Shown here: piece after piece, positions 1 to 14,083 of the stretch
How positions within the stretch are numbered: the stretch's first letter is position 1
Layout of the letters: the number at the start of each line of letters is the position of its first letter
Source: Baylisascaris procyonis
Taxonomy: Eukaryota > Nematoda > Chromadorea > Rhabditida > Ascarididae
Length of the DNA: 64,000 nucleotides
Direction of reading: 5' to 3'
Assembly (NCBI GenBank): GCA_037389465.1
Contig: JAZARR010000247.1
Location: 868,001-932,000, forward strand
The notes under the pieces: model-generated
What the model saw: the letters and a program-made list of their open reading frames with translations, nothing else
What the model was told of the DNA's origin: nothing
The model's database searches: none
Translations under genes and position numbers: made by a program

Positions 1-641
1 CTCATTTTGTTAGGTCTTAATACAAACATTCGCATATTTCTAGTTGCGGAAGCCTTATTTAGGTTGATGCAATATTTGAATAATTTATAAATAATTAGAA
101 AGTTGATGGTCAAAACTTTTCCACTTCTTCTATAAATTTTTTCTCTGTGGGATAAATTTTGAAATTTTAGACTAGTTAATTGCGCGTTTTATAAGTGCTT
201 TTCGTCGAGGCTTTTTTTTTTGAATCACTTCAGTTAATGCATTTTGTAGAAAATTGCTGATACTCTCATAGAAATATATCCGCAAATAGTAAAGAAAAAC
301 TATTGGCTATATTTTTCAACTAAGCTTACATAAAAAATTCCCACTATTTTGTATTTCTATGCAAAATGAGAAAATTCTTATGAAATATTAAAAAAATACG
401 TTCCCAGATGCTTTCCCGTCAAAAAATCGGGTAAAAGTTGAGTAAAGAAATTTAGAATTTTCAATGAAACAGATGTGCTTGCAGCTGTTCGCATTTTGAT
501 TATTGCAAGAGCAATGTGGTTGCCCACTCGATGTTGCATTCTCTGGTTTTTTCCTTCTGAATCATATTACGATGCCATTTGAATGGTGCTCTTTCAGTGG
601 GGTTCACTGCCGTCGCTTGCCTATAAACGTATTCACTTGCA

Positions 642-771
642 ATATCTTTTGCTTATTTATATCTCAACTCTCCAAAAAATTAACGATATTTTTGTGTATT
701 TTTGATATTTTCTGCTTATTTTTACCTAAACTCTCTAAAAAATTAACAATATTTTCGTGTGTTTTTGTTGC
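642..771. repeat. Tandem duplication, about 64 bp x 2
   Basis: Two adjacent diverged copies of a roughly 64-base unit are visible. Each contains a TTTGCTTAT- or TCTGCTTAT-like start, then CTCTCCAAAAAATTAAC or CTCTCTAAAAAATTAAC, and ends in a GTGT(A/G)TTTTTG tract. Read on the + strand, both copies stay open and give the same Leu-Ser-Lys-Lys-Leu-Thr-Ile-Phe core. I attribute this to the duplication, not to a real gene. Confidence 0.65.
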
Positions 772-3700
772 TGTTTGCATATATCTTTGATTATGATTTT
801 TATATTCTCGAATATTGCTATCTTCATGCTTTTTTCTCTCCACTCTTGTCTAACCTCCTTTTGAGGATTTATGATTCCATTCTTCGGTTATATAGTTACT
901 AAATTTCCATCAATCTTTAGTAAAGGAATGAGGTGCCTTAATTTTCTGAACGACTCTGTGACAGATTTTTTCATTTATTCAGCGATAAAGACATAATACA
1001 CCCCCGTAAACCCCTCACCATTCCTATGCCGTTCTTGATGGCCATATAACCAGGTCGTGCCGCGAAGGATTCCGGCAAACTTTAGCTATGATCGAGTAAA
1101 GATATTGCAAAGGTAGGAGATATAGTTGTAGCGCCTTCTATGTAAGTCTTGATACCCTATCAAGTAGTATCTGAGAGAGTGCTAATCCATCCTGGATTTA
1201 TAAGAAATTGCCTCCTTCCTTTAGCCTCTTTATCATTATATTTTTATATTCTAAATGATTCAATAAAGATAAGACATTTAATCAAATCAAATACTAAATA
1301 GCATCCTCATTTTCGGTAAAAATTCAACAAATTGTTTTAAACGTCATAGAAGAGCATCGTTTCACTTGTGAATATTTATCGAGAATATGAATATTCGTTA
1401 AAATTACTTCGAAAGAGCGAACGAGAAACTTACTCATATCGATATCGATGAAAATTTCACAATAAAGAGCTATTATTGTCTCGCTTTGCGGAAGTAATTT
1501 TTCGATGATTATAATAGATGGACGGCTGAAATTTTTTGTTTGCGAAAAAAATTTTTGTTTGCGTAAAAAAGTGCTAAATTTTTAATTTTGACTATGATGA
1601 ACTATAGAAATAGATCTATGAATAATTTTCATCGATATGTCGAGATGTATTTCTACCATTTTCTTGCAAAATCGATAAATCGATCAATGGATCAATCGTC
1701 CACTGACCGATCAATCAGAAAATTCCACCAATCGATATATGAATAGATCGAAAAATTTTCCATCGGAATTCGATCTTTTGCATAGCTGTCTATTGCAACA
1801 AATAAATCAGTGAACATGTGAATAGCACATGATGTGTATTACATGTTCTAGATACCACTAAAGAACGATTCGTGATTGCAGATGCTCAGTTTCGTTGCCT
1901 TAACTTATACTAATACCAGTTGAGACAACCGTTTTGCTGTGGTCATTCTATCAGGTGTCAGGTTCCTATTCTCTCTCTCTTTTTGTCTCTGTCTCTTACT
2001 CCCTTTCCTTTTTTACCTTTCTAATAATATCAATCAAGTGTTAGAGCCAGTTAGGTGATCACCGCCTTTGCATTGCGATAGAATGCTTTATCTGTTCGAT
2101 TGAATGTAATAGAGGAATATTTCTACTGTTACGATATATGTATATAATATATAATTGTCGAAAATTTAAATTTTATGCGATCGTATTGCTTAGAATAATT
2201 TTGTTTCAATGATCTGTAAACAATGATAGCTATAAATGAGTCATTAGTTCGAATGAGAAATAATACTGAAAACGCTGGAAAAATTTTCCTTTTTTTAGAA
2301 GGTTATTTCTTAAAATTTCTCTAATTTAGGTCTTTTTATAGTATTTATTCGCTGAATTAATTTCCTATGTTTATGATCATTATCTGATTATGGTTTAATA
2401 AGCAAAAATGCCAAAAATTCCGAAATTTATAGCCAACTATCTCCAATTAGGCCAGAGCAATTTGGGATAGCTACGATGGGGGAAGGGGGTAGGGGGTAGT
2501 TGGGAATCAGTTGAAATTTGCTTGGCTAGAATGGTACCAATGCAGGTTTATTTATTTTTAAAGCGTTTTTTACGGAACCATAAAGACAGTAAAAATTCAT
2601 CAATCTTTGCTTCACTAATGAATGAGATATAATAAATTGCAATTGTTTATAAATCTCTTTACATTTTATATTTTATGTTGCACTATCACTTCAGTACAAG
2701 AAAGTATCCTTCTTTTATCTTCCAGACAAGTGCATTAGTTCTGACCGTTATCAATAATCAAAGATCAGAGATCACTCTTTGGAGACGTTGATATGCTTCA
2801 AAAAAATTTGCGCCAATAAAAATTTTTTTATCGATCTGATTTCTAGAGGTGATTTTAATAAAAATTTTTCGATCAATAATGTTTCACTAATATTGAAAAG
2901 GCAAAGGTATTGACGTGTAGGTTTTTTATTAGCATTCAACGATGAGCAATACCGATCATAAGATAGTACTGATTGACAACGCTACGTTGAGTGTCGATGT
3001 TTGCACTGAACAATGATAAAAACCAACGCTAATCATATATGGCCACTTTATGACATATTTTTACAGCTATTACCCAAAGGTATCTTTTTACCTGAGTCGA
3101 CTGAAAACTTTCCTCCCATGATTTTCTTATTTTGAATAATTTAATTAAAATATTTTATTCAAAAATTTTGTTGAAATTTTCTTCAAGTTCAATTAAACTA
3201 TAAAAATTATCAAGCATTATTGTTGGTGAATGTCATATTGAATGATGTTAAATATGGCTATAATATTCGACTGATCATTTTATAGCGTTATGTCATTCAT
3301 TTATGATTCCATTATTCAATGAGCTTATCGATATATGGTGATGTGAAAATTTCGTTATTTTTTCCACTCCATATTTACTATCAGAAAGTAAGCTGTTATG
3401 ATGTTATTGTTTTAAAATTGCATCTGTTAAGTTCCATATACAAGGAAGGGGGAGGGGATAGGGAATAAGTGGAGGGAATTTGATGCATTTTTATCTCATA
3501 GAAAAAAAAAGAAACATTATAGACAAATTATAGAATCGCAAGAGTGAGATTTTTACTGCCTAATCTTGATTAAGAAATTCATTTCGCTTCTATGACGTTG
3601 AGATTCTTCGCCTACCTTCCCATCGCCTTCTCCTCCCCTCTCCTTCTCATCCGCCCCTCGTCCCCGCAATTCCTACCTGAATATAATCACTACGATGAAT

Positions 3701-3979
3701 TATCACCGCATTACCTTTTCGGGTATCTATTAATTGCTATTTGAATGCTTCTTTTCGAATGCTTGTCTACTGAGCAATGTGCTCAAGCTTAAAAGTTACC
3801 AAAAGTTACCTGTCCATTTTATTATTTACCTTTATTGTTATAACGTTGAAGAAATGTTATGCGAGTTTCTCTTGCCTCCCTAAGAAACCTTTTTTCTTTT
3901 CGCTACTGTGATATTTTTCATCTAAAATTTTTTACTTTGATTCTAATTTTTCCAGTTGCTAGTGAGCGTTGCATCGATT

Positions 3980-4125
3980 GGATCTGACCTCACTTTGCAC
4001 CTTTTTAGCCTGACCTACCGCTACACCTATTGAGTCTGACCTATCTTTGCACCCTTTGAGTCTGACCTATCGCTGCAACTGTTGAGTCTCCTGACTTCTC
4101 TTCGCACCTGTCGAGTCTCAGCTGG
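3980..4125. repeat. Minisatellite, 25-29 bp unit, about 5 copies
   Basis: Imperfect tandem units built on GAGTCTGACCTATC plus a TTTGCACC- or GCTGCAAC-like second half follow one another across this interval. Copies differ by several substitutions and small indels. No coding function is apparent. Confidence 0.7.
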
Positions 4126-5751
4126 AACTCAAAATCTTTGTATGCTTGATTTCAACTCAACATAACACCTTCTTCGTTAATAATCAAACTTTGTTTGCGT
4201 GAATTCCTTCAAAGGGCAGTACTAAAAGCTTATTGAATGATATGTGAGAAGTGTACACCTGGCAGGTGTGCACCTATAGTTGAATCGATTGCTCTTCTAT
4301 CGTATGACGTCATTCTTGTCTTCTTATTCATCGTTTGATTGCATAATTCCAATAGTGCTTTCATTTGCAATTGAACGATTTCTCTTATAAATAGGTGAAT
4401 TATATTACTATTTCGATTAAAAAAAGATAGATTAAATCGTTTTTTTATTTGTTATTGGATTTATTTATGATAGGGCTAGATATTGGTGAGGAACTTTGAT
4501 GCGAATATAATTCAAAAATATTTTATTAAAAGAATAATTACTATAAATTTAAAAATTTCCTTATTTTTCATCTAATTATTCATATCTAAGTCCCATTAAT
4601 GTGGCGCTGTAATCTTCGAGTTTCGAGTCTTGCAACGAGAGTATGTAAATAGTTCGTGCATGAAAATAAAACGCGCGCTTTAAAATTCGTTGCATATTGT
4701 ACCCTCTATGAGTGAGTTTCTTAATGAATAGATAGATATGCGGACTTGATTTATTTTATAAAATGGAGGGAGTGGACTGAGGGAGATGAGGTTTAGATGG
4801 TAAGGGGACTTTGGGGTCCTCTTATTATGAAGTAGTGGTTTTACAGCATATATCCTGCACCATGTGAAGCTCAAAAGTATTGTTCGTGAGTTTCACGTTG
4901 AATAGGGGATTTCGACGCACCATTTTATTTAAAGTCGATATGTGTATTTTTATTAGTTTTTGTTGATTTGCATTTGAATAGTGCATTATTATGGGATTAT
5001 ATTTGCGCATATTTGTCTGTTTTTTCATCTGCTATTTCCACTTGGAAAACGTCGAAGTTCAAGTCGAAAAATTTAGCGTTTGCTGTTTCCGTCATAGAAT
5101 GATTATGCCTATAAATTTTTAAGTTGCTCGACCAATTTTATGACCATTTATATACCATCCAAGAACGCCAAAAATTTGCATATTTAAAAACGTTTTTACT
5201 GCCATCTCCATCGCAAAATACACATGAATATTTTTCGCAAAAAAATTTATACAAATATTTCGGTTAGTGTATTAATGCTAAAATTCACACGTCATATTTT
5301 TTGCCTACAACTAATGAAATTCAATTGGTCGAATATAATGCGCATATTGTGCCAGTTTAACTGTCGCGTTTTCCCACTTTTTTTTTTGAAAATTTCTTCA
5401 TTTGATTATTCAGTGAGACATTTTATAAGATTGTTCGGCGTCTCTATGCAAATCAATGATTCGTTGTTTATCTGGGAATTCCTTAGCTCATTAGTTTTTA
5501 TCAACGTTTGTTTTAACGATATCTCGGTAAAATTTTCGTATCGTTTACAAGAATATTGACTTCCTAACCGTTCATTTATTATCTTTTTTAAATGGATCAG
5601 TATTGATATTATGCTATCCTCATATTATTCTTTACCGTAAACTTCAATGCTGTTGCCCCATGCTACCGTAATTTCCTTTTTATTACGACAGTGCATAGAA
5701 GATAACGATACATGTATTATTTACTCTAAACATGAATTTTAGATCGTTAGA

Positions 5752-8700
5752 ATGGAGAGCGGTGTTTATATAGAAGAAGCATTATTGGAGGTGCTCAAAG
5801 AAACCGATTTGATCAGCTTTCAACGAAAACTTTGCGTTGAATTACAACTATTACGTCTTGAACATTTCAATCATGTCACCGATGATGAGCTAAAGGTTTG
5901 TGCATTTTCTATTTTATTTGATGAATAGATATTACTCACCTATTTCCTTTTAATTAACCTTTAATACTCACCTATTTAGTTAACTCTCTATTTGTTTATG
6001 TTTATTAAAAAGTTCATTTTAAGTATATTTGTATAGGAAATTTTCAATAGTATGGATTGATAAAGGGTATTCGATATGTTAATCTATCGATTATTTTCGG
6101 TTAGTAAAAGGGGAAGGTAATTGATTATAGTGGATCACTTGAAATACGATAAATTACAGGAATTAATTCTAGTCGGCAATCAGAAGATTTTAGTGATCAT
6201 ATTTTGAGATGATTTTGATACATTTTTGTGCTCAGAACTGGTTGAGATAATTGGCCGAAAGTTGCAAATGACATCCCCCCCCCCCCAGTTTCAAGTAAAA
6301 GAGCAAGGGAAGTGTGAGAGAAGTTGAGGAGAGGAGAAAGGAAGGATGTTGATTTTTTTCTTTGTGTTATATTTTTAGTGATAGTCTATTCATAGTATTA
6401 TACTCTCTAAGGCTTTCAAAGATCACTTGTTGGGTTGTATTACTTAGAGTGATTATATGTGTTAGCACCGGCGCCCGTTGATGTCGTGCGCAACTATAAG
6501 GAGCTTCTGGTACTCGAAGGGTTATCCCTTTTGTGATATGCGGAATTTGGTGTTTTCGAGGATTTCTCCGTAATTTACCCTTACCTGTCCCCGTCTTTTT
6601 TACTTCCCGAAATTCCCTAAATTTTCACCGAATGCAGTCCTCTGCTACAATTATTTCCATCTAATATCCTAGCTGAACATATTTTCCTATTGAATGAAAA
6701 TATTTTGCAGTCTTATACGGGCCTATCGCAACCTGCGATACGACGATTGAGATTAGCAATAACAGAGAAAAAGAAAAAAGCAAAAAAGTCGAAAGGTTTA
6801 TTCTCAACAATCGGTCGAAAAGAAGCAAAAGAAATCTCAAAAGTGATGCTCACACCAAATGCACTACCCGATCCTGCACTTGGCACTGATAAGGCAGCAA
6901 CATGCCTCATTGCAAAAGATCAGGTAAGACAGGTATTCAGATATTTTAATAATATCTCTTTTAGTTTCAGAATGATCTTTTTTAATAGTTTGTTGTTCTT
7001 TAATAAGCAATTGAAACTTGAGCACAGATCATTTTTTCGATAATTCCTTATATCGCTGAATCGGTATTAAGTGCTTGAGCGTCTTCAAAGGAGTAGATAT
7101 ATAGGAAGAAATGAATATAATAATAAGCATTTTTGATGAATACCTTCAATTGGGTTGAGTGTTTGTTAAGGCGAAAGAAAGCCGAATTAGTGCACTCCAT
7201 ATGTTCTTGACTGTGAAGACTAGGAATAAAATTCAAAGATGTTTGCAATAAATGCATAGGAAAAAAATTCAGCATTATAAATATGATAAATGGAAGAAAA
7301 ATCTCATAAATTTGTTGGGAAATCTTTCGAAAGTTGTTAGAATTTATGTGAAATGATTTTTTATTTTTTTTCCTCAAATATTTTAAAGAAATTTTCAGAT
7401 AAAATTGATGGAACGCTTAGGTGAAGGTTCATTTGCGGTTGTAAAACGTGCTCTTTGGACTCGAGCCGATGGTGGAAAAACGGATGTAGCCGTTAAGATA
7501 CTTCGAGATGCAACACCTGAAGTAATTGAAGATCTACAACAAGAGGTCAACAATATGCAAAAATTACAACATCCAAATCTTATTCGACTATATGGGATTG
7601 TATTCTCGAATCCTGCTATGATGGTAATATTCTTATTGTTTTTGTTTTATCTCAATGTTAGATTAAGTGAAAAATTTCGATGTTGTTTTATTTATTTATT
7701 TATTTATTTATTTTATTTTATTTTATTTTATTTTATTTTATTTATTCGCGAGGGGAAATAAGTTTCATTTGGCCACATTTGTAGAGATTCTATGAATATG
7801 CAGTTACGTTGTAGATGTGGATGGTTTGCGAATTGGGGAATTTTACGATTCGAACTGCAAAAAAACCATTGAAAATTTAAACAACGATTCGAACAAATAA
7901 AAATTCATGAGTTACAAAAATAAAAACGAAGCAAATATGCAAAAAAAACATCGTATGGGAAATAAACTTGAAAATTTGAAACATTTTTCGCTACCTCTTT
8001 TTATTTCACTATTGAAATTTACTGCATCTAGAGAGAGAGGAGGAGGAGGAGGAGGAGGAGAATATTAATGGGATTATTTTTACTTTAGAGTTGGATTGTT
8101 TGATTGAACGGGTGCAAATATTTGATTACAAGGTTTTTCACTGTGCTGTTGACAGCCGCTAAGTAAGGCGTCCGTGCACGGTCTAGATAAACTTCTGTGT
8201 CGTCCACCTTTCAGAATCCCTCTGAAATTTCTAGGTTGTCGAGTTTTGTGATGGAGGTTCATTGGTTGATCGTTTGCGATGCGCCGATAAGCCGACAGTA
8301 TTGGTATCTCTTCTAGTCGATTATGCACAACAAATTGCAAAGGTTATATATTCTCCTACATCATTTTATAAGTGATTAAATTTTATCATTATATCTTTTG
8401 CTCTAATTTATATTGTTTTCTTTCTGTTTAATTAATTAGTTAGGTGTATATTATTTTATTGTAGCGTAATTTAAAATATATGCTAATTTTCCACTCATTT
8501 TCCATTTTATTAGAGAGTTTTCTTTATGCGGGCAATTCTTCTGCCACAAATGTCACCGATGTTTCCGTTGTTGTATTCGAGTCCCGTATCTCTCTTATTT
8601 TTTAATATTATTGATAGTCGCATTGCATTTCTTTTCTTTGACTGTGATTCGTTTAGGGCTTTTATTATTGTGTACTGTTCCTTTGAAGCAATTTAATCAT

Positions 8701-11700
8701 CTGAAAAATTAGCCTTGAAATATTCTAGTGTTAAATTTCGTTTATTTTATTTATTATTGAAAACTCCTGAAAGAGATAATTTCATTGAGTTGATTTTTTA
8801 GGGAATGGCCTATCTGGAATCGAAACATTGTGTTCATCGTGATTTAGCTGCAAGGAATGTTCTCCTCACGGATAGTGAAAGGGTCAGTCACTTATTATTT
8901 TATGTTGTTTTTAATTGTACGTTTTTGAAGCATTCTTTAGGCCTCGAACTTTCAAACTTAAAGGCTTTTAAGTTTCAAATTTTAGCATCAAGTAAGAGAA
9001 GCAGTACTTTCATACTATCGTGGATCATACGCCATCAGAATCTGAAGTTGGCGTGGCTCCTATAATTCTTATTTCTTTCGTTTTTGTTTATTCTAACTAC
9101 CCTTTGCCACAATAATTCATAGATCTATTTATTGCTCGTATATTTTTTATAACAAATAATGGGATGAATTGTTTGTTTTTATAATTGCTGTCATAGATTT
9201 TGCTTTCTCTATTGAGCTTTCAAATCTCGCTGACTTTTATTTTGTGATAGTTGATATCGCTGTCTTGGTTTTCGGTGCTCTAATACCTAATCTGGTCCAA
9301 CTTAACTTGATTTCGATCTTGCGGTACTTAATCTAATCCAACTTAATCTGGTCTTTACATAGCTTTGGTAAGTAATACGATAGAAGTGAGAGATTGAAAG
9401 CGACGATGTGAAGATAGCTGATTGCTAAGAAAAGCACTAATATTCCTTTTTTATCTCGATAAATTTTTCATGTATTATTGCAGTATAATTTCTTTTGTTT
9501 GCAGTCACTTTTAGTCAACGGTGTTATCCTTTCAGACAGTAAAGATCTGTGATTTTGGTTTAATGCGTGCACTTGAAGATCATCAGCGTCTCTATGTTAT
9601 GTCTGCACAGAAGAAGGTTCCTTTTGCATGGTAAGTTGAATTTTAATAATTGGCTTATGTATTTAAATAACTTATTTTTAATGCATATTTCTGAGAGCCA
9701 ATGCTTTATGTTATTAGTGATCTCCCAATGAAACTATTGGAGCTTATGTTATCGTCTTGCTGCCAATATTCTTGCGGGCATGATTTCTTAGCTTTTTTTA
9801 CTCATTGAATTTGAAGTAGATGCTTCGGAAGAGAAATCAAGCGTAATGTTTTCTTCAGTTTTTTAATATTGATACATTGCTTTGATTGCAAAGGCGAGAT
9901 TGAGATGTTTTTAATATAACAATAATTTTTTTCTTTCATCGCTAAGTACCTGTTATTCATTGCTAGGTATTTTTTTTTTAAATTGTTCATGTTTCTTCTA
10001 ATAATTGCGTCAGGTATATGTTTTCCATGCTTCTTGGAGAAGAGGCACCTGGCAACTTGCAAATTTTTGATACCATATGAATTTATGTTTTACAAAATCT
10101 TCTAGTTATCGTTCTTATTAGTCTTTTATAATTCAAAAATTGTATTGCTAAACCGTTTTCTAAAATAAGATTGTGTACTGATTATAATAGATGATGGAAG
10201 AGTGATGATAGCTGCATTTAAGTAATGCTTATTTAAGGTGTCCACCGGAATCATTACGTCTCAGACAATTTTCACATGCATCCGATGTATGGGCATTTGG
10301 AGTGACTTTGTGGGAGATGTTCTCATACGGTGAAGAGCCATGGGCTGGATATAGAGGTGCTGAGGTAGGTATCTTTATCATTCTTACGTTTGTGTGTTTC
10401 TTTTATTTCGTGATCTAGTTGAGGTTTTCTTTGAATATTTTTTATTTTTTATTTTTATTTAATATGCTGGTTGCAAGTTTAATTCAGCAGATATTCATAG
10501 ATTGGCTCTTATATTTGTGTCCTCGAAAATTTTTGCTCATTGCTCATAAAACTCATATAAAAGTCTGCTATGTATAATGTCCCGAGTAGTGCAGCCAAGC
10601 TTCGATTAGATTTAAAGAGTTCAAAAACTTATCTGCAAGTTTATGAACTTCTGGATAAGCTTTGAAATGAAACGATTCCAGAAAACTTAGGTATGTCATA
10701 CGACGAATTGAGCTATAAATGACTACAAATTGCATCGTCCGTTCCATATTTTTGTCTCTATACTTAATTTCAAGAAGCACTTATTACTCGGGGATTCTCT
10801 TTTAAAAGGGCGCTTTGTATTGCTTCACTGACTCCTATAAATCGGATCTCACAGGATGTTCATAAGTTTGCTTTTTCAGTGGCAATCGCTGATTACCGTT
10901 TTCTGCAGGTTCTGGCAAAAACCGAAGCAGGTGAACGATTAGCTCGACCACAGAGATGCTCTAACGAACTCTACGATCTTATGGCGTCATGTTGGCATTT
11001 GAAGGCCGAAGAGCGACCCAGATTTAGTCTTCTAAAAGGCTTATTAAGCGATGTAAGGTTTTATTAGTTTTTTTTAATGCTTTAATTCAAATGTTCTTAC
11101 TCTCATGGAATGTTGCAACGGTGTAGTCAAGCCACTATTTTCAGAGCATTATGCAAATTTGCTACTCTTACGAAGGACTGTAGGGGGTGGTATTTGAGAA
11201 ATTGTAGGTTTTTTGCTTGCAATAAAGAGTCTAATAAAGTGACAGACAGAATTATCTTCCTCATATTCATCGCATTATTTCGTTGATTGTTTTGATTGCT
11301 TTGCCATTTTTCCTTAAACTTTTGCACCATCAGTCGAAAAGGATTAGTTATTTACATCAGTTCTGTATAATATTCTATTGTAAGTGATAATGTCCACCTG
11401 TTATTCATGCTGCACCCCTAATTACACGGTGGTGGTCGCGCAGTGATACCGGTTTTATAATAGAGATTTGAGCAGTCGGTATAAAACGGTTTTCTTTTTT
11501 TGCATATGGGTAGTTAGAAATGGAAAGAACAGTACTCTGAACATTCTATTGTTTGCAGATAAAGTTTATGATAGCTGAAGCGCGTGAAACATGTGTACCA
11601 ACCAAGGATTTGGATCTCGAAATGAGGCCAAATGACCGCCTTATCGTAGTCGACGGAAGGTTGGCCTTTTTTGGTTTGTTGGCCAAGGGGCTCTATGTTA

Positions 11701-13124
11701 ATATATGGTAGTGACAGAGTTTAGAGAAGAGGGGAGGCGGTCATAAAACAAGTTTTTTTTCTCTTTTATTTAAGTTCTTTTAAGAGTTGGTAAGGTTTTT
11801 GGTATATAGTCACCTCCTTAGTTTTCTTGGGTTATATTGAGCTTCTTTTTGAGCATTTTATTTTGCAATTATTCTGCAATCATTGTTTTTAGTTTTCTCG
11901 TCTGTTGAATGCTTTGCAATTGCATATGAATTGGTCTGAACTGTGCGCTCGTGGATTGCCATAAAAAGGAGGGTGGATGTGTTCGGAGGGGGGGGGGGGG
12001 TAGTGAATACTGTTGTTGCAGGTATGGTACCAAGATCTTCTATGTACCTCCCCTCCAGGCATATACGATGATCACATCTTTTTCCAGATCTACCACTAGT
12101 GAACAGTCTATATAACTCTAGCAAATTTTCATTGATGGCCGAATGTGTTTGCATTCGAAGTGAATGAACAGGTGATATTTTGATGCAGGTAGTGGTGCAT
12201 TACGATTATATGTTTGCAGTGGGAGTGTATGGTATGGTCAAAACGTGCGGACACGAAATTTCGGCCACTTTGCCCGATCTTCAATTCACGCAAAAAGTGA
12301 GCGCAGTCCGACAATAACATCGACGAATGGCCTTATGAGTCCGATGAGTGCGAATACGACCGGCGTTGAACGAATATCGAAACCTGTTCCAGGTATCACT
12401 TACCTTTAGAAAAACTTTTTAGAGGGAAGAAATTGAACATTATCTTATCTTAGGCGTTAAGTTATCACTACACTTGATGTTGAAGTAATAATATAAAATA
12501 ATACCGTGCGACGCCAAATAAACCTCCACCCCTAAATGTATGCTTTTGTTCCTTGATGAGTTCTTTTGCAAGTAACCCAAACGACAAGTTGTAGGAGTAA
12601 GTCATAAGCCTTCTCAAAAAACCTTTTTCTTCGAGGCCTTTGAAGTGGCACTTGAATTAGGTACCTAGATTATTAACCGATCATGCAATGCTTATTTTAT
12701 GCGTTTAAAATTGGATTCATTGTAGTATTGAATGTGTGCTTTATATTGCAGGTTCGTTTATTCATGCTGGTCATGGAGATATTAATCCAGGTCAAAGCTG
12801 GGGACAACCTGACCGAATCGATGATATATATTTGAAGAATCCAATATTACGCAACGAAGATGAAGTGAGAAATGGGTAGGTACTTTGTGTAGTGCAACAG
12901 TTTTAATCCGTTTCCCATACCATCTTCATCTCTCATCTCCACCTCCTCTCTTCCCACATTTTCCCATTCCCTTCCCATTTTTTTCAAATTTCCCCATCTC
13001 CCTCCTGCTCGTCTGTCTTCATAATTTGTGCAATATTTAGGAAATAGGAGGATATGCTTGATTTATTATGATTTTTGAGTTGTCGGTGCTTTTTTCTCTA
13101 CGAAGCTGTAGCTTTCACCATAGA

Positions 13125-13212
<88 letters not shown>

Positions 13213-14015
13213 TCGTTATTGGACTCGTATCTTGTTGTGTTTATAAATTAGTTTATTTTTCTACTTTGCTTCGTAACTTTGTTCTCAAAGTTTCTCTTTT
13301 TGACATTAAGTCATTGTTTTTGTTACCAAATTTCGGTGTATTTTTACAAAAAATTCATTGAATCTAAGCTTCAAAATCATAGAAAGGATATTGTTATTTA
13401 AACCGTTTCAGGAGTGGGCCACGTCAACTTGGACCTCAAATCATTCCATCGGTCATCGATATATATCCGGCTGCAGTCTCATCTACTGTGGGCGGACACA
13501 ATCCTCCCGACGAGAGACAACTTCCGGCGAAGAAATGTGAGTATTAAGAAGTCGTTTTTGTTGTGTTTTGTGGTTTTCTGTTTTTCATAAATCACATATT
13601 ATGAAGCAATCAATGGATCCTTGAATTCATCTTTCGTTTTGCCTCCGTGTTCTGCAAGCAATTTGAATTCTTTTTTACTCTATTTGGATTTTCTTTTTTT
13701 TTCTTTATTATTTTTTCAAACGGTGCAATAGAATCCCACTTGATTATGATCATCGTTTATAACTGAATTTATTGCAAATTCTTTAATGGCCCATCTCCTT
13801 TAATTTATTAATGGAACTCCAAATGCTCTGCACTAAAGTGGGAGCGGGAATTTAGCTGGACTTGTTAGTGAACTAGTCTGTCGAAACATCTTTATTTTTG
13901 TAATTCCTCTTTGTAAATTGTTTTTGGACCGTTTAGAAATCATTTTCGTTAGCTTGTAGACCTCATGTTCATCACCCAAAATTATAATGTTTTAAAGTTA
14001 AGTTTGTTATGCAAG

Positions 14016-14083
<68 letters not shown>

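Larger units (their letters stand above)
1..5740. other. Upstream region without a recognised gene
   Basis: I see no exon chain here with consistent splice phases or a recognisable protein. It holds AT-rich sequence, two tandem repeats listed separately, and a pyrimidine-rich stretch near 3615-3680. The longest open frame (5224-5559, +, 111 codons) is rich in Phe, Ile and Ser, as expected of chance ORFs in AT-rich DNA. The promoter and outron of the kinase gene that starts at 5752 must lie within the right-hand part, but no element can be pinpointed. Confidence 0.6.

Noticed and set aside
5224..5559. 111-codon + strand ORF upstream of the kinase gene
   Set aside because: Composition is Phe/Ile/Ser-rich as in chance AT-rich ORFs, with no splice or trans-splice signal and no motif.
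13068..13361. 97-codon ORF with long Ile-Tyr repeat, and similar ORFs at 37317-37625, 41244-41426 and 49882-50148
   Set aside because: They are created by (AT)n microsatellites; the flanking codons are not protein-like.
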